Source of the DNA: Utricularia gibba
Lineage: Eukaryota > Streptophyta > Magnoliopsida > Lamiales > Lentibulariaceae
Assembly (NCBI GenBank): GCA_002189035.1
Contig: NEEC01000009.1
Span: 2,170,001-2,234,000 of the forward strand
Reading direction: 5' to 3'
DNA length: 64,000 nt
Part shown: positions 10,791 to 22,937 of the stretch, one piece after another
Position numbering within the stretch: the first letter of the stretch is position 1
How the letters are laid out: each line of letters starts with the position of its first letter
Notes under the pieces: generated by a model
What the model was told of the DNA's origin: nothing
What the model saw: only the letters and a program-made list of their open reading frames with translations
The model's database searches: none
Program-made: the position numbers and the translations under genes

Positions 10791-13228
10791 ATGGAGGGAT
10801 TAGCCGCGAGAAACTTGGCTGCATTGGCCGTCTGTAATTTCCCAATCACGGTTTCCTCGAGGAGGAATAGGCTGAAAAATGAGTTGGGTTTCTCTATGAA
10901 TGCACAAAGATTGCAGATTGCGGCGAACCTTTGTGTCCCTCCGGCCGCTGTGAGCGGGGGAACCGAGAGTTGTTTGGAGGTTCCCGTGAAGGAAGATTTT
11001 GCGGATGAGGAAGATTACGTGAAGGCAGGTGGGTCTGAGATTTTGTTCGTTCAAATGCAGAAGGAGAAGAGCATGGATTTGCAATCAAAGCTTTCTGACA
11101 AGGTGGCTACTGTGTTACGTTTAGTTGTTGCTTAAGAATGGTTCGGTGATTCTATCTGTTTCTGTTGTTATACTCTTAGTTGCCAAGAATTTCACCTAAT
11201 GATGGAACGTTGGACTTGGTTGTAATTGGCTGTGGACCTGCTGGTTTGGCTCTGGCTGCAGAATCGGCTAAGCTAGGGTTGAATGTAGGTCTAATTGGCC
11301 CTGATCTTCCTTTTACAAATAATTATGGTGTGTGGGAGGATGAGTTTAAAGGTGCTGACTTATCTGAAGCAATTCATCTCTTTGTACACTATTTACGCAA
11401 TGCCCCTGACGCAGGATGTGTCTTTTTTCAGATCTTGGTCTAGAATGCTGCATCGAGCATGTATGGGGGGATACAATTGTGTATCTTGACGACAACAATC
11501 CAATATCCATCGGGCGTGCATATGGGCGTGTGAGTCGGCATTTGCTCCATGAAGAGTTGCTAAAAAGGTGGATGTCGATTGCCACTGTTGAAGGATCTCT
11601 CGTTCCTCATCACGTACTCTTCTGTGTTTCTTACCCTTTTATTCTTGGTAGGTGTGTTGAATCTGGCGTTTCATATCTTAGCACGAAAGTTGAAAGGATA
11701 GTTGAAGCTTCAAGTGGCCAAAGACTTGTAGAGTGTGAAGGCAATTTTGTTGTCCCTTGCAGGTGATCCTAGGCCTGATAAATTTAGTGCATGGGTCTCT
11801 CAACTGCATAACTAAATCTGGGTGGCTTGGTGCTGGAATTATAGCTGAATCATCATCATCATCACTTTGCACTTTACACTTCACAGGCTTGTGACTGTAG
11901 CATCTGGTGCAGCATCAGGGAAGTTCCTCGAGTACGATGTTGGAGGTCCAAGAGTCTCAGTCCAGACGGCGTATGGTGTTGAGGTTGAGGTAGGATTAAA
12001 GAATGCAGCTCTTCTATATGTTAGCTTTCAGTTAGAAGGGAAAGATGAGGCCAGCTTGATCCTTTCAGGTGGAAAACAGTCCATATGACCCTAACCTGAT
12101 GGTTTTCATGGATTATAGAGACTACACAAGTCACCGAGCTCAATGCCTAGAATTAGAATACCCAACATTTCTATACGCCATGCCAATGTCACCAACTAGA
12201 ATTTTCTTTGAGGTGTGATCAAAACTCCATAAGTTATAACTGTTGCACTGTAAAAGGATCCCGGTTTTTCATTTAGTAGCTGACAGAGAACCTTAACAGG
12301 AAACCTGTTTAGCCTCAAAAGACGCCATGCCATTTGAACTTCTAAAGAAAAAGCTCATGTTGAGGCTGGAGACAATGGGAGTTCGCATTGTTCAAACTTA
12401 TGAGGAGGTACCTGAATCAATCTTGATGAGTTGCAGTTATTCCTTCCTGCTGGATGGATTGCTATCGCTACATGAAACTTTGTGCAGGAGTGGTCATACA
12501 TACCTGTTGGTGGTTCCTTGCCAAACACAGAGCAAAAGAACCTAGCCTTTGGTGCAGCTGCTAGCATGGTTCACCCAGCAACAGGTACTATTACAGCATT
12601 GAAATTTGCATCATGATGAATTGGAGCAACTTCCAAACATGAACTAAGACAATGAAACACAGGCTATTCAGTGGTTAGATCCCTATCGGAAGCTCCAAAA
12701 TATGCATCTGTTATTGCAAGTATTTTGGAACGAGACAACCTAAGGAATGCAAAACAGTGGCCAAGAGCTGTTCCTGAGAATATCTCAATGCAAGGTAATG
12801 AATGACACATGAGCTTCTACACATATGTAGCAAGTACCCCTAACTGCTCACTTGCTTCAGCATGGAATGCACTTTGGCCGATAGAAAGGAAACGACAACG
12901 TGCCTTTTTTCTATTCGGATTAGCTCTCATACTGCAACTCGACACCAAAGGCATACGAACATTCTTCGACTCATTCTTCCGCCTACCTAAATGGTAAGTG
13001 TATCAAGAAACACACACTCCCCTAATCACTCGGATCATATCTCGTTTTTTCTTCCTCTGCAGGATGTCTCAAGGATTCTTGGGCTCAACACTTTCGTCTT
13101 TGGATCTGATGCTGTTTGCTTTGTACATGTTCGTGGTGGCCCCAAATGACATGAGGAAGCGCCTCATCAACCACCTTCTGTCTGATCCAACAGGGAGCAT
13201 CATGGTTAAAACTTATCTCTCTCTATAG
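10791..13228 (+). CDS. LCYE: lycopene epsilon-cyclase, chloroplastic
   Basis: Eleven exons (10791-11102, 11180-11351, 11432-11567, 11652-11762, 11887-11989, 12069-12212, 12300-12407, 12488-12584, 12663-12794, 12861-12993, 13063-13228) sum exactly to 537 residues. The first about 50 residues look like a plastid transit peptide. The dinucleotide-binding fold is DLVVIGCGPAGLALAAESAK. Cyclase motifs follow: NNYGVWEDEFK, YGRVSRHLLHEELLKR, VFMDYRDY and YAMPMSPTRIFFEE. ETCLASKDAMPFELLKKKL and AASMVHPATGYSVVRSL come next. The enzyme puts an epsilon ring on lycopene at the branch that leads to alpha-carotene and lutein. The tail GSIMVKTYLSL and the presence of an EEWSYIPVGGSLPNTEQ block mark it as epsilon rather than beta cyclase. 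All introns are short (77-124 bases) with GT..AG ends. I see no damage. Confidence 0.96.
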
Positions 13229-13574
13229 ATTATTACCTTTGTAGGGGCTGAACTGTGGAAGGTTAAGGCTTTTAGTGTGCTGTTCACGATGAGAAACACA
13301 TGCCCTTGCTCTTGCCCGAATTTAGGGTTTGTATAGAAGTTAAACAGCCACTCTGTTTTGTCACTGAAACTGTAACTGTACGTCTGGTAAAAAAAAAAGT
13401 AACTTGATTCACTGCGGTAATTCCAATCCATATTTTTACCATATGTATATGAACATTGGCCACCCGAATAGTGTTGAGGGTCACTACTGAATAAATGTAT
13501 CAAGAACTCTATATGAATAAAATACATTTGTATGGACAGTGTTCACGGCAACAGTGATGAACCAAAGAGCTCAC

Positions 13575-14687
13575 CTAATCCACCTCGCTTGGTAAAAAAG
13601 TAAAAACGCTCTCCACCCTATCCACCGACAACACCAAACTCCCTGATTTTATGTTGAACAATGGCTCATCAGTGCCCAACCCCCTGTGCAGTGAACACAG
13701 CTCTCAGCATATTAGCAGATCAGCATTTGAAGGAGTGAGGCCGTAATAAAGCATAATCATCAAGCAGTTTTTCGCACTGAAATTTATGTGATTTGTATGC
13801 AATGGTTCACTGGGAAGATAGCATGATCTGAGACCACGGAAGATACCCTTACCCAGAAAATTCAGGCAAAACAACTGACCACCGGAACCCGAGGTCGACT
13901 CCTGGACACAAACCAAGGGATGTTTTGTTTTTCACAGTAGACACTCTTTCTCCAAAATAATTTGATGTAAGCTTCCATTTTACTCCTGTTGCCTTCATCT
14001 CAAAGCTATGGCCTATTCCTACCTAACCATTTGAGAGCATGAGTATCTTGATCAGCTCCATAACCATGCACAAATGCACAATCTACATTAAAAAAAGGAA
14101 CACAGTAAAGCAACCAACCTGAAGACAAAGGAACTTGGTTATCGGAATTTTCCTGGATATGACTTGCACATCTTGGTCTAGGGGAGAGCATATGAACTTC
14201 CATTTCTGGTTTTCAGCTAGCGGCTTCACCACAAGCTTCGGTTTAAAATCATTCACTGTTTCATTATAGAACTGTAAAGGCAACAGCACACTCGTATTTC
14301 AGATGATTCGCACAAAACACGAGAGCTGTAATAAGCTCTCACACCTCTTAACTTTCAAAAACAAGCCCTTCACTTAATCACCCTGAATGCGAGCATAATA
14401 AAGAACGTCAATCAATCCTTTCATTTAGCCATACCTATTGGTGGAATGTGAAGTGAGTTCATTCCATGCACAATTAACTGAAAAATCGTCTCAAATAAAA
14501 CAAAACCAGAACAAAATGAAGCGACTCTACTGAAACGAAACAGCCCAAGCAGAGAATGTACCTCCAAGTTGAGACCCAGCCGGATTCCCTGAATTTCCTT
14601 CCTAAACTTGAAGAAAATCTCATTCGGAAAAAAATTCACGTGTATCCTATCCAACAAAGTGGATTCTCCATTCGAATTCCCCTCCAT
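13575..14687 (-). CDS. conserved plant protein of unknown function, 185 residues, four exons
   Basis: On the minus strand the exons are 14562-14687, 14119-14271, 13853-14022 and 13575-13683, with GT..AG borders whose phases agree. It opens MEGNSNGESTLLDRIHVNFF. It then has PKLVVKPLAENQKWKFICSP and VISRKIPITKFLCLQVGIGH. The second half has ATGVKWKLTS, VKNKTSLGLCPGVDLGFRWS and GTDEPLFNIKSGSLVLSVDR, and it ends EVD. I recall a very similar protein in other plants, where the second half also reads ATGWKWKLTS..NKTSLGLFPGFDF, so it is conserved and under selection. The alternating hydrophobic/polar pattern suggests mostly beta strands. There is no transit peptide, membrane helix or known motif that I can name. 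I do not assign a function. TGGGCC/GGCCCA elements at 14770-14830 upstream suggest constitutive expression. An in-frame start 13 codons upstream has no ATG, so the ATG at 14687 is preferred. Confidence 0.85.
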
Positions 14688-16820
14688 CTTCCCGCTCCAC
14701 ACACCAAGAATCTGTTCGAAGATCAAACCTAACTACTACAAGTATCGGCGCGGGCTGGTCCGTCACGTAAATGGAATTGGGCCTGCACCGAGTCCACAAT
14801 ATACAGGCCTACGCGGCCCATAATCCCAAGCCTTTCCATAATTGCGATATGATTAGTCATGTTTTAATTGCCATATGTAACCAATTAGATTCTCCATTCG
14901 CTTTCGTTAATCACGCGATTAGTGGTTTTTTAATCGCGACATCATACTTGAGGGCTGCGCTGGCTTAACGATTATTGGTCCACTTTTGACGACTTTCTGA
15001 AAGGTGTTTCCCACTAAACTTATTATTATTATTATTAAACCTTATTTTAATAAAATTTGTGACGTGTTCCCAAAATTAGGTACAAACCACAGAGAAAACT
15101 TTGGAAATGAAGAATTAATAGCCCCGATTTTGGTTCACCAGTCCAAATTAAGCCCTAGTTTGATTGTCAATTGTGGCATGTGTCATTTTTGTTAAATAAT
15201 AGATGTTAATCATGTGTTTTGTAGAAAAGGATATTTTTTTTGTATCCAACATATTAAAATTAAGGATTCGATAAATCATACAAATTAAACTGCACTACAT
15301 AATAAACATAAATCATATTAATAAATATTAGTATCAATCAATTAATAATGATTTTATGATTTTTATATATATTTAATTATTTATTATAATAAAAAGTATT
15401 TAAATATTAGTCTAAATCAATTAATTTATTTATTATAATACCACAAATTAAAAATGTGGTAGCTGAAGAGTGGCGAGATTTGAAGTTTCAAATCATGCAA
15501 ATCTGTGTGCTGGATGCTTTTTTGAGCAGTTTTTGTTATTATTTTTCAGAAAAAAATGGGGAAGAAGCAGTGGACAGGGAAGTTGTGCATCCCTGTCAAC
15601 TGTGGTTGTCGCTCGGGAGTCAGAGATTTTTTTTGTTCATATCCTTTATCCATCCATATCTATGTGATGCAGCGACGTGCAGCCTAATTCAATCAACGGG
15701 GAGCTTCGTCCCCGCCGTCAATGGCCGAGAAAAATGGGTTTGCATGGAAGAAAACTGGAGTCCCGTTAAACTCTGTGGTCGTTTTTGGCACCCTCTTTAG
15801 ATACCCATTTTTGAATACCGAGCGAGCGCACTGAGTGACCCTCCACCGGCCGTCGTTTCCTTTCCTGCAACTTGCTTGTCGCTTCTGTGTGACTTGACCA
15901 GTGTTTCCTGGGTTGAATCGGATCCCTCAGTCTCCCAGGGAATTGCGTTGCGTATCTCCAAGTGGCTTCCATGGAGCCAGCTCACGCATAGCTCATCTAT
16001 CAATTATTGCAGATTGATTTATGATCGTCTCCCATGTGCGCCATGGCAGCGGTTGTTGCACTTCTAACTGCTAAATTAAAACAACCTGTGTGACTGATTG
16101 ATTTATTCATTCATTCATTCTCACGCCCTTCTCTGCTTCTGTGATCCATCTTTTCACTTGGAGAAAGCACCTTCCTGTTCCATGCTTGGAGCCCAAAATG
16201 CATGGGGCCAAAGCTATAGAACCTCTATTCATGGCTTCAAGTATACAGTTGTATCCACGCACTCTACTGCGCTTACAGAGGTTACCACTCTGTGTGTTCC
16301 TACAGTGTGATATATGCATCCTAACCACCCTCTGATTAGGACACACATTGCGATCCTAAGCCTTGGGATTGTTAAAGCAACCCCAGGGACGAAAGCGAAA
16401 CTATAGGACCAGTGGACGAGGGAATACAGCCGGGTCACTCGTTTACCCACATGGGTTTGTTTCATTATGATGCGTTACAGAACCAAGCACACGCTCATCC
16501 GATCCTGAATTTCAATACTGTGAGCATCCGCTAGGGTTTTAGGAGACAGAAGAGACACTAAGGGCATACTCCATGTTCAGCAAAGAAGATAAATAGATTC
16601 AAGCTCCCAGTTACATGATCATTCGAGCATTCGACTGTCATGCTTCAGAGAGAGGTCAGTGTCACCAATCTGAGTCAATTTCTCAAGCAGTGGCGGGTAG
16701 CCTATCCAAAACAACGCTGCCATACCCTGGGCGTGTCTATAAATGAGAGTGCCCAGTTATTCCCCATTGTCCACACCAGTAACGGGAGAGCAGAGAAGAA
16801 AAGGGAAAGAGTTGGGAAGC
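14688..16820. other. intergenic
   Basis: The first 150 bases hold TGGGCC/GGCCCA elements that probably serve the minus-strand gene ending at 13575. The next part, to about 15450, is AT-rich with a short ATT run near 15020. The frames at 15456-15800 and 15876-16067 are unlike any protein I know. The last 100 bases are the leader of the pectinesterase gene. Confidence 0.5.
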
Positions 16821-18868
16821 ATGACTCCTCCATCAAAACCCAGCCTTTTGATCCCCATCCTCCTGTCTCTTGCTTTCCTCGCCGCATCTCCAGCTGCCTC
16901 CTCGCCAACCGTCAATGAGGCGGCGGCGATGATCGAACGCAACCGCACGGCGTTGTCTGTGGGAAAGATGGCCACCGCAAATCCTCAGACCGCCGATTTA
17001 ATATCCGCACTCCTTCAGAAGGCCATCCAGGAGACGACCTTGCCGTGGAACTACTTCGACGGTCCCGTCGCCGCCAGTTCTCTTGGCGCATCTCCCGCCG
17101 GTATTTTTCAAGTTTATTTCCTTTTTTTTTATTTTTACTTAAATAATATGAGGAATTTTCCATGAATGTCGAAACTAGTCAACTTGGACATGCATCCAAA
17201 CGTGTCGTACTTGTTGCTATTGTACGACCCCCGATAAAAATCTAAAATCAATATTTTTAATGTATGGGTTATTAAATGCATGATGTTCATAGTAATATGT
17301 ATTTAATTTTATTATCGATGTCATGTTTTTGCTACTATTTGACTTAGATTATGTGTTGCTATGTAAGGTTGGCTACTGTTACATTATGTTTCATACATTT
17401 AAACAAAAAAAATACGCATCATTTTTTTCTAATTAATCATTGTTGTGTGTTTGTGACGACAGATTGGTGCCGTGAGCTGACGGAGATGTCGTTACAGAGA
17501 TTGAATCAAGCGCTCACCGCCTTCGAGAGGTCGCCGGAGGACGGCAAGGCGGACATCCAGACATGGCTAAGCGCCGCCATCACCTTCCATGAGACATGCA
17601 AAGATGAGGCTGAAGCTCATGGCTTGGCCGATCCTCACATGGCCAAAATCTACGAGAAGATGGAATACTTGTCGAAACTCGTTAGTAACGCCTTAGCCAT
17701 GCTGAACAGCCATATCCCCCAAACATTTAATGGAAGTGGCTCTCCGGCGAGCCACAGCGCTGATGATGAAGGATTTCCGAGCTGGGTGTCGCCGGCTAAC
17801 AGAAAGCTCCTCCAGGCCACGGCGGTGAAAGCAAATGTTGTTGTCGCGAAAGACGGGAGCGGGAACTTCAGGACGGTGACTGAGGCACTCAACGCCGCCA
17901 CCGGCGGCCGATTCGTGATTTACGTGAAAGCAGGAGTTTACAATGAGAAGATTAAGATCAAGAAGAATGGGATCACGTTGATCGGCGACGGAAAATACTC
18001 CACGATCATAACCAGCGGCAGCAGCGTCGGCGGTGGCACATCGCTACGTGGCAGCGCAACCTTCAGTAAGTTCATTTTACATTTTAAATTCCTGAATTAC
18101 AATTTATTTAATTCTTGATTGCTTATATATAATTTATTTATTTTAAATATATTGCTTTATAAATTCTATAGTGATCATCGGAGATGGATTCATTGCAAAG
18201 GACATCGGGTTTCAGAACGTGGCCGGCCCGGAAAAACACCAAGCAATCGCGTTAGCGGTTATCTCCGATCGATCGGTGCTCTATCGGTGCAGCATCTCCG
18301 GCTATCAGGACACACTCTACGCGCACTCACTTCGACAATTTTACCGGGAATGCGACATCCAAGGAACAGTTGATTTCATATTTGGCAATGCCGCAGCCGT
18401 CTTCCAAAGCTGCACTTTGGTCCTCCGCCGCCCCGATCCGGAGGCGCGTACAATACCATCCTGGCGCACGGCCGGAGCGATCCGGGGCAGAACACCGGGT
18501 TCAGCGTGCAGGGCAGCAAGATCGTCGTCGGCTCCGACTTTGCACCCCTAAAAAACAAGTACAATTCCTACCTCGGCCGGCCGTGGAAGGCCTATTCCAG
18601 GTCCGTCGTCATGACGTCGGACATCGACGGGGCGATCGCGAGACGAGGGTGGATCGAGTGGGACGGTGCCGGCAGCTCGACTTACAGGACGTTGTACTAC
18701 GCCGAGTATGCCAACACGGGAGCCGGGGCGGCGACTTCCGGCAGGGTGAATTGGCCGGGGTATCATGTAATTGCTATGGCGGACGCGTCCAAGTTCACGG
18801 TGTCGGCCTTCATCGGAGGCAACTCGTGGCTGCCGTCGACCGGCGTCGACTTCGCACCCGGTCTGTGA
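16821..18868 (+). CDS. pectinesterase with N-terminal inhibitor-like pro-region (one-base frameshift near 18440)
   Basis: The exons are 16821-17100, 17463-18065 and 18172-18868, about 526 residues if the frame is restored. It starts with a signal peptide ([20 protein letters not shown]) and a PMEI-like helical pro-region with [12 protein letters not shown] and [13 protein letters not shown]. The mature domain starts near [18 protein letters not shown]. It holds [31 protein letters not shown] (with the catalytic Asp), [15 protein letters not shown] (with the catalytic Arg) and the end [22 protein letters not shown]. Secreted pectinesterases de-esterify wall homogalacturonan. Near 18440 the reading frame moves by one: CCG GAG GCG should read CCG GGA GGC to give the family's [12 protein letters not shown]. 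All catalytic residues lie on both sides and are intact. Either the gene is recently broken or one G is missing from the sequence. Confidence 0.9.
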
Positions 18869-19172
18869 TATTAAAGCAACCCAGAATTCTCGTTTTATGG
18901 TTTGTATATGGGCCCCACTCTCTATGACCCACTACTGAATATGTAAAGCCAGCAAATTATATAATTTTAGGCAATTTCTCACAATATAATAAAATACGGG
19001 ATTTTTAAATTTATTTGTAATATAATAATAATATGTTCATTTATAAAATAATTATGTAATACTTATAATTATTATTTTCCATGGACGAGATTCAACGCAG
19101 AGTCAAGGATTCAGAGCAGTTTGTTAAAGAAATGCTTGTTTACCGAGAAGCAGAGCGATGAGGATATGGAAA

Positions 19173-20111
19173 CTAGCGTTTGCAGGTCCTGCAGTAGTGA
19201 TCCTTGATGGGAGTCCCGCAGTTGTAGCAGAAGGTATTCCCACATCTGCATCTCATGAACAAACAGCCATCAGATTTCTCGACGAAGAACCTGCATCTGG
19301 AGCATCTTCTCCATTTCTGGTTTGCCGCAAGAGTCAGCAGCATTATGTCCTCATCTCCCCTTTCATCGTCCCCAAGCTTCTGAAACTCAGAGCAATCAAT
19401 GCCGGCGTGCCAGGGGACCCTGCAGTCAGCGCAAAACGGCCTTTTGCAATGTGGACACTCAGTCTCAGCAGCGACACCACAGTCCCGATTCCGGTCATCG
19501 ATTAGCAACGCCGAGCAATCCTTGTGAGGACAGTACAGTTTATGTGCTCCCAGAATCAGAGCTTCACACAAGGCATCGCTCCAACGATCAAAAACTTCCC
19601 GTGGAAGAAGAGGGCCACAGTTATGGGGCTGCAGTACACCGAAACACCCAGAAACAGGGCAGTTTATAGTCGTGATGTTATCCTGCAACCTTGCGGCAAC
19701 ATACTTAGCGATGCAATCGGAACAATAGGAATGCCGGCAACCCAGCTTGCGAAATAAATCATTTATAGGCTTCTCATCGACACAAATTTCGCACATGAAG
19801 GTCAATGGGGCGTCAATTTGGGGGCCTCTTGGAGTTTCGGAGTTGGAAGACTCGCCAATGTAAACCCTTCTCTTGCTGCCGGGCACTGAACGATACACCT
19901 CCACATCGCCATCAAAATAAACCGACTTTTTGGATGGGCCGGCGAGCAAGTTTGGTGGAAATGAGTACTGCGCAACAACAATCCCCTCCAGTTTACTTGT
20001 ACCCTTCTTAGCGGTTGCCTTGATCTCGTAAAGAAAGAGGATTTCTTCGTCGTCGGTTATCCCACCGGACAAATTTCTGTGTAACGGAGGATTCATTACT
20101 CCGGCAGCCAT
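19173..20111 (-). CDS. RBR-type (RING-in-between-RING) E3 ubiquitin ligase, single exon
   Basis: An intronless frame of 312 residues starts with ATG at 20111. RING1 begins at Cys107 (CEICVDEKPINDLF) with CRHSYCSDCIAKY. The IBR domain lies at about 180-240 (LYCPHKDCSALL, ECPHCKRPFCADC, WHAGIDC). RING2 starts at Cys270 (CSRCRFFVEKSDGCLFMRC) and ends GNTFCYNCG. RBR ligases pass ubiquitin through a thioester on the RING2 cysteine, here Cys283 in the DGC motif, so the enzyme looks active. The N-terminal 100 residues are a plant-specific extension with EILFLYEIKATAKKG. It is related to the plant RBR proteins that include RSL1, but the single-exon layout and short C-terminus stop me naming an orthologue. 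It is divergent from the pectinesterase 3' end, with only about 300 bases between the two stops. Confidence 0.93.
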   Translation of the reverse strand: MAAGVMNPPLHRNLSGGITDDEEILFLYEIKATAKKGTSKLEGIVVAQYSFPPNLLAGPSKKSVYFDGDVEVYRSVPGSKRRVYIGESSNSETPRGPQIDAPLTFMCEICVDEKPINDLFRKLGCRHSYCSDCIAKYVAARLQDNITTINCPVSGCFGVLQPHNCGPLLPREVFDRWSDALCEALILGAHKLYCPHKDCSALLIDDRNRDCGVAAETECPHCKRPFCADCRVPWHAGIDCSEFQKLGDDERGDEDIMLLTLAANQKWRRCSRCRFFVEKSDGCLFMRCRCGNTFCYNCGTPIKDHYCRTCKR

Positions 20112-20672
20112 TTGGAGTAATCTTGATCAATCAATCAATCACCAACTAAAACGGCATACTTGCGGCTCCCCGTTTATAAAACTCATCCGGGATTTTGATC
20201 GGAGAAGAGGTACTTCATGAGCAGCAACGCCTCGGTGTCAGGAAATCCTCTGTACAAGAGAATTTATCAGCCTCGGGGAACAAGAATTTGAGGGGGTTTT
20301 AGCATCCCGAGTGAGGAAATCTCGCTGGCTCCCACAGAATCCTTGGTGGGAATGCGAATCATCGCCAAAACCTCTAAGCATTCTTGGATCTGATTTAGAG
20401 CTAAAAAAACGAACGGCCATTTAATTCAAATGTGCGACAAGGAATCTTTTTTTTTTTTTTTGGTTTTTGTGTAAGAAGAACAAACCGACTGCTTAAAACT
20501 CCAAACAATGGATCCCACTTGAGATCCTCGTTCTACCAAATAAAATTGGCTCCTTGCCCAGTGGAACACAATGCTGCCACACAAGCAGTTAGCCCAGTAA
20601 GAAGGTAACATTTTCAGATGCCGCGTGCAACAAAGATACAGTCACTCTATGTAGATCGGATTTGAAAATCAA
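20112..20672. other. RBR promoter and eIF3k 3' region
   Basis: No coding evidence. The frames at 20238-20611 are short and unlike known proteins. A poly-T run lies near 20447-20461. Confidence 0.5.
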
Positions 20673-22071
20673 TCATCCCAGGATGGGAAAGATTCGAGCA
20701 AGATGCTGTAATGGAACCTCGTTTACGATGCCCTTCTTGAGCTCTGGGTGATTGAATTCAGAGGGAGGGAGGATGATGAATTGGCCTTCTGGTTTACTGT
20801 CAATCAGCCATCCAGATTTGGCGACACGTTGGTCGATGAAATTGTCAAGGGCCAAGCCTTCCATATTGACAGCCTGCAAGAAAAAAAAAAAAGGACCTTC
20901 ACAAAGGCTTCGAAAAAATACATACCAACACAAGCAATTGTCACACACCGCAGCAAGAACAGATCTTGGTACTCGTTGGTACGTCAGTGAAAGCACGTGA
21001 ACTGCATAAGCTTGGATGGCTTGATCAAAACCTTTGCGTACCATAAACAGACGTCACATTAAGAGCACAGAGAAAAGAAAACTCGCACACATAAGGATGA
21101 AGCACAAAAAAAAAAACAGAGGTATTATAATCCTTGATACCTGGTACAGCCTCTAGCATGTGGCGGTTTTTGGCAGCTTCCTCCCAGAACTGATGGAACC
21201 TGGCAGTCTGGAAAGGAAGTTTCTTATCATAAGAACAACGAGCATGAAGCAGAAGAAATCTAAAATGTAAGGAAATTTTACCTCCAAGTAGTGTGAAAGA
21301 ACTATAAGGGTCTTAAATTGTTCCTCCATTTGCTAGAATTCGAAAGAGAGGAAAATTGCAAGTTAGGGTGGTTAGAGAAAAACCCAAAATTGAAACACCC
21401 TAGTCTATGAGTAGGGAAAATTATAGACAAAAAATAAAATTTGGGGATCCAGAATCTATACAATCACAAGTGTCTCAAAAAAAAAAAAAAAAAGTTACCA
21501 CTCTCTCAGGAATCAGAAAGAGGCAAAGGCTGAAATCGGGTGCGGGCATTGCCATTAAAGCCTGCAAACAACGCCAATGCAGATACATTCAAATAAGAGA
21601 AGAAAGACGATGGATGTTGCTATGTCACCTATGTCAAACACCTTGATTAGAATCCGGGCTACAATCGGGATCCTCATTTTGTCCGGCTCAAACTGCAGAA
21701 TCAGTAAAATCACCCACAAATTAAGCAACGAAAGAAAACATTCGCAGCTCCTCGAAAGATAAACATGTATCATCGAAAACAAAACAAGACATAGAAATAC
21801 AGGAAAACCTGATAGAGGCGCAGCAGGCTAAGGTTCGCATTCAAGCTATAAGTTTGAGATGAGACCTAGAGTAAACTCAAATGGTAACCAAACGTGATAT
21901 AAAAAATGCAACAGCGAAGTAGACTGAAGAAAACACTATAGTTTCATCAAAACTCACTTGTTCGTTGACATAGTTTTCGAGATCGGGGAGGATTTCGGGG
22001 CTGTAAGGATTGACGGCTATCATTTGATCCACCGTGTAGGAAGCCGGCGACTGCTGCTTCTGATTCGCCAT
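20673..22071 (-). CDS. TIF3K1: eukaryotic translation initiation factor 3 subunit K
   Basis: Eight exons on the minus strand (21958-22071, 21809-21865, 21642-21692, 21499-21561, 21282-21332, 21141-21207, 20949-21031, 20673-20873) sum exactly to 228 residues, the family length. Diagnostic segments are YTVDQMIAVNPYSPEILPDL, LENYVNEQ, NANLSLLRLYQFEPDKMR, IVARILIKALMAMPAPDFSL, QMEEQFKTLIVLSHYLE, FWEEAAKNRHMLEAVPGF, AIQAYAVHVLSLTYQRVPRS and the terminal HLARIFPILG. eIF3k is a small PCI/HAM-winged-helix subunit at the edge of the eIF3 complex that loads mRNA on the 40S ribosome. The upstream region carries GGCCC and TGGGC elements (22150-22285), common for translation genes. I see no damage. Confidence 0.97.
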
Positions 22072-22629
22072 CGTATCGCTGTATCTCTATCCCTATTTTC
22101 CACCAAATTCGCCAATTTAGGGTTCCTGAAACAACCTTCACTCCCCAAATCCCAGGCCCTAGTCCATCAATTGAAGCCCAAGCGAGGAACCGTGGCCCAT
22201 TTTCCTTGTCAAAATAAAAAAGAAACACTTGGAAATAAAATATTACAAGGCAACAACTTTTAAATATTGTCCAATTGGGCTTGTGCCTATTTTTTGGAAG
22301 CAACCTGGAGGGCGCGAACTTAATGTTTTATTGGCATATTTAGGACGGCAGATAAAAAAAAAATATTTACAGATGAATATTCTCATGATGTTTTTATAGA
22401 ATAAATATGAAACTATCATAAACTTTGATAATTTTTAGACGAACACGTTTTTTTGATGCAGAAGTATGTTTTTTTGGAACCGCCATTTAACTTAAAATTA
22501 AGAGAACTTTAAATCTTATAATTGAAAAAAAAACTTTTAAATAGTGTTATTAAGACATTTTTATTTCAATAACCAGAAAAATTATCGTCAATTATTTGAA
22601 GGCAAAAGCAATGTAATGATTTGGGAACC

Positions 22630-22845
22630 AACGTGGCACGTTAACCACGAGCGGAAATAGGAGAAACAGCCCGGTTGTTTCCCGGTTCACACCTCACACT
22701 CAACAAAGCATTGCAAAAACAAAAATGGACGCGTCCAGCAATCAGAGTGTCCAAACTGCGCCACGTGTCCGAATCGTTGAAGCTGGACGCGGCTTCTTTG
22801 ACTCCCTCTGACTCCTCACTGGACGAAACTCAACTCCGTATATAT
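22630..22845 (+). promoter_or_regulatory. ERF gene promoter: ACGT elements and TATA box
   Basis: A near-palindrome AACGTGGCACGTT lies at 22630-22642 and a perfect G-box CACGTG at 22762-22767. TATATA at 22839-22845 lies about 95 bases before the start codon. ACGT-core elements are bound by bZIP and bHLH factors, so abscisic acid, light or jasmonate control is plausible. Confidence 0.5.
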
Positions 22846-22937
22846 GTGGATGGCGAGCCACCATTTCTCCTCGTCAGCTCCTAAGATTCCAACAGCAGAA
22901 AAAGAATCTTTCACTCTCACAGCCCAGTTTCTGGATA

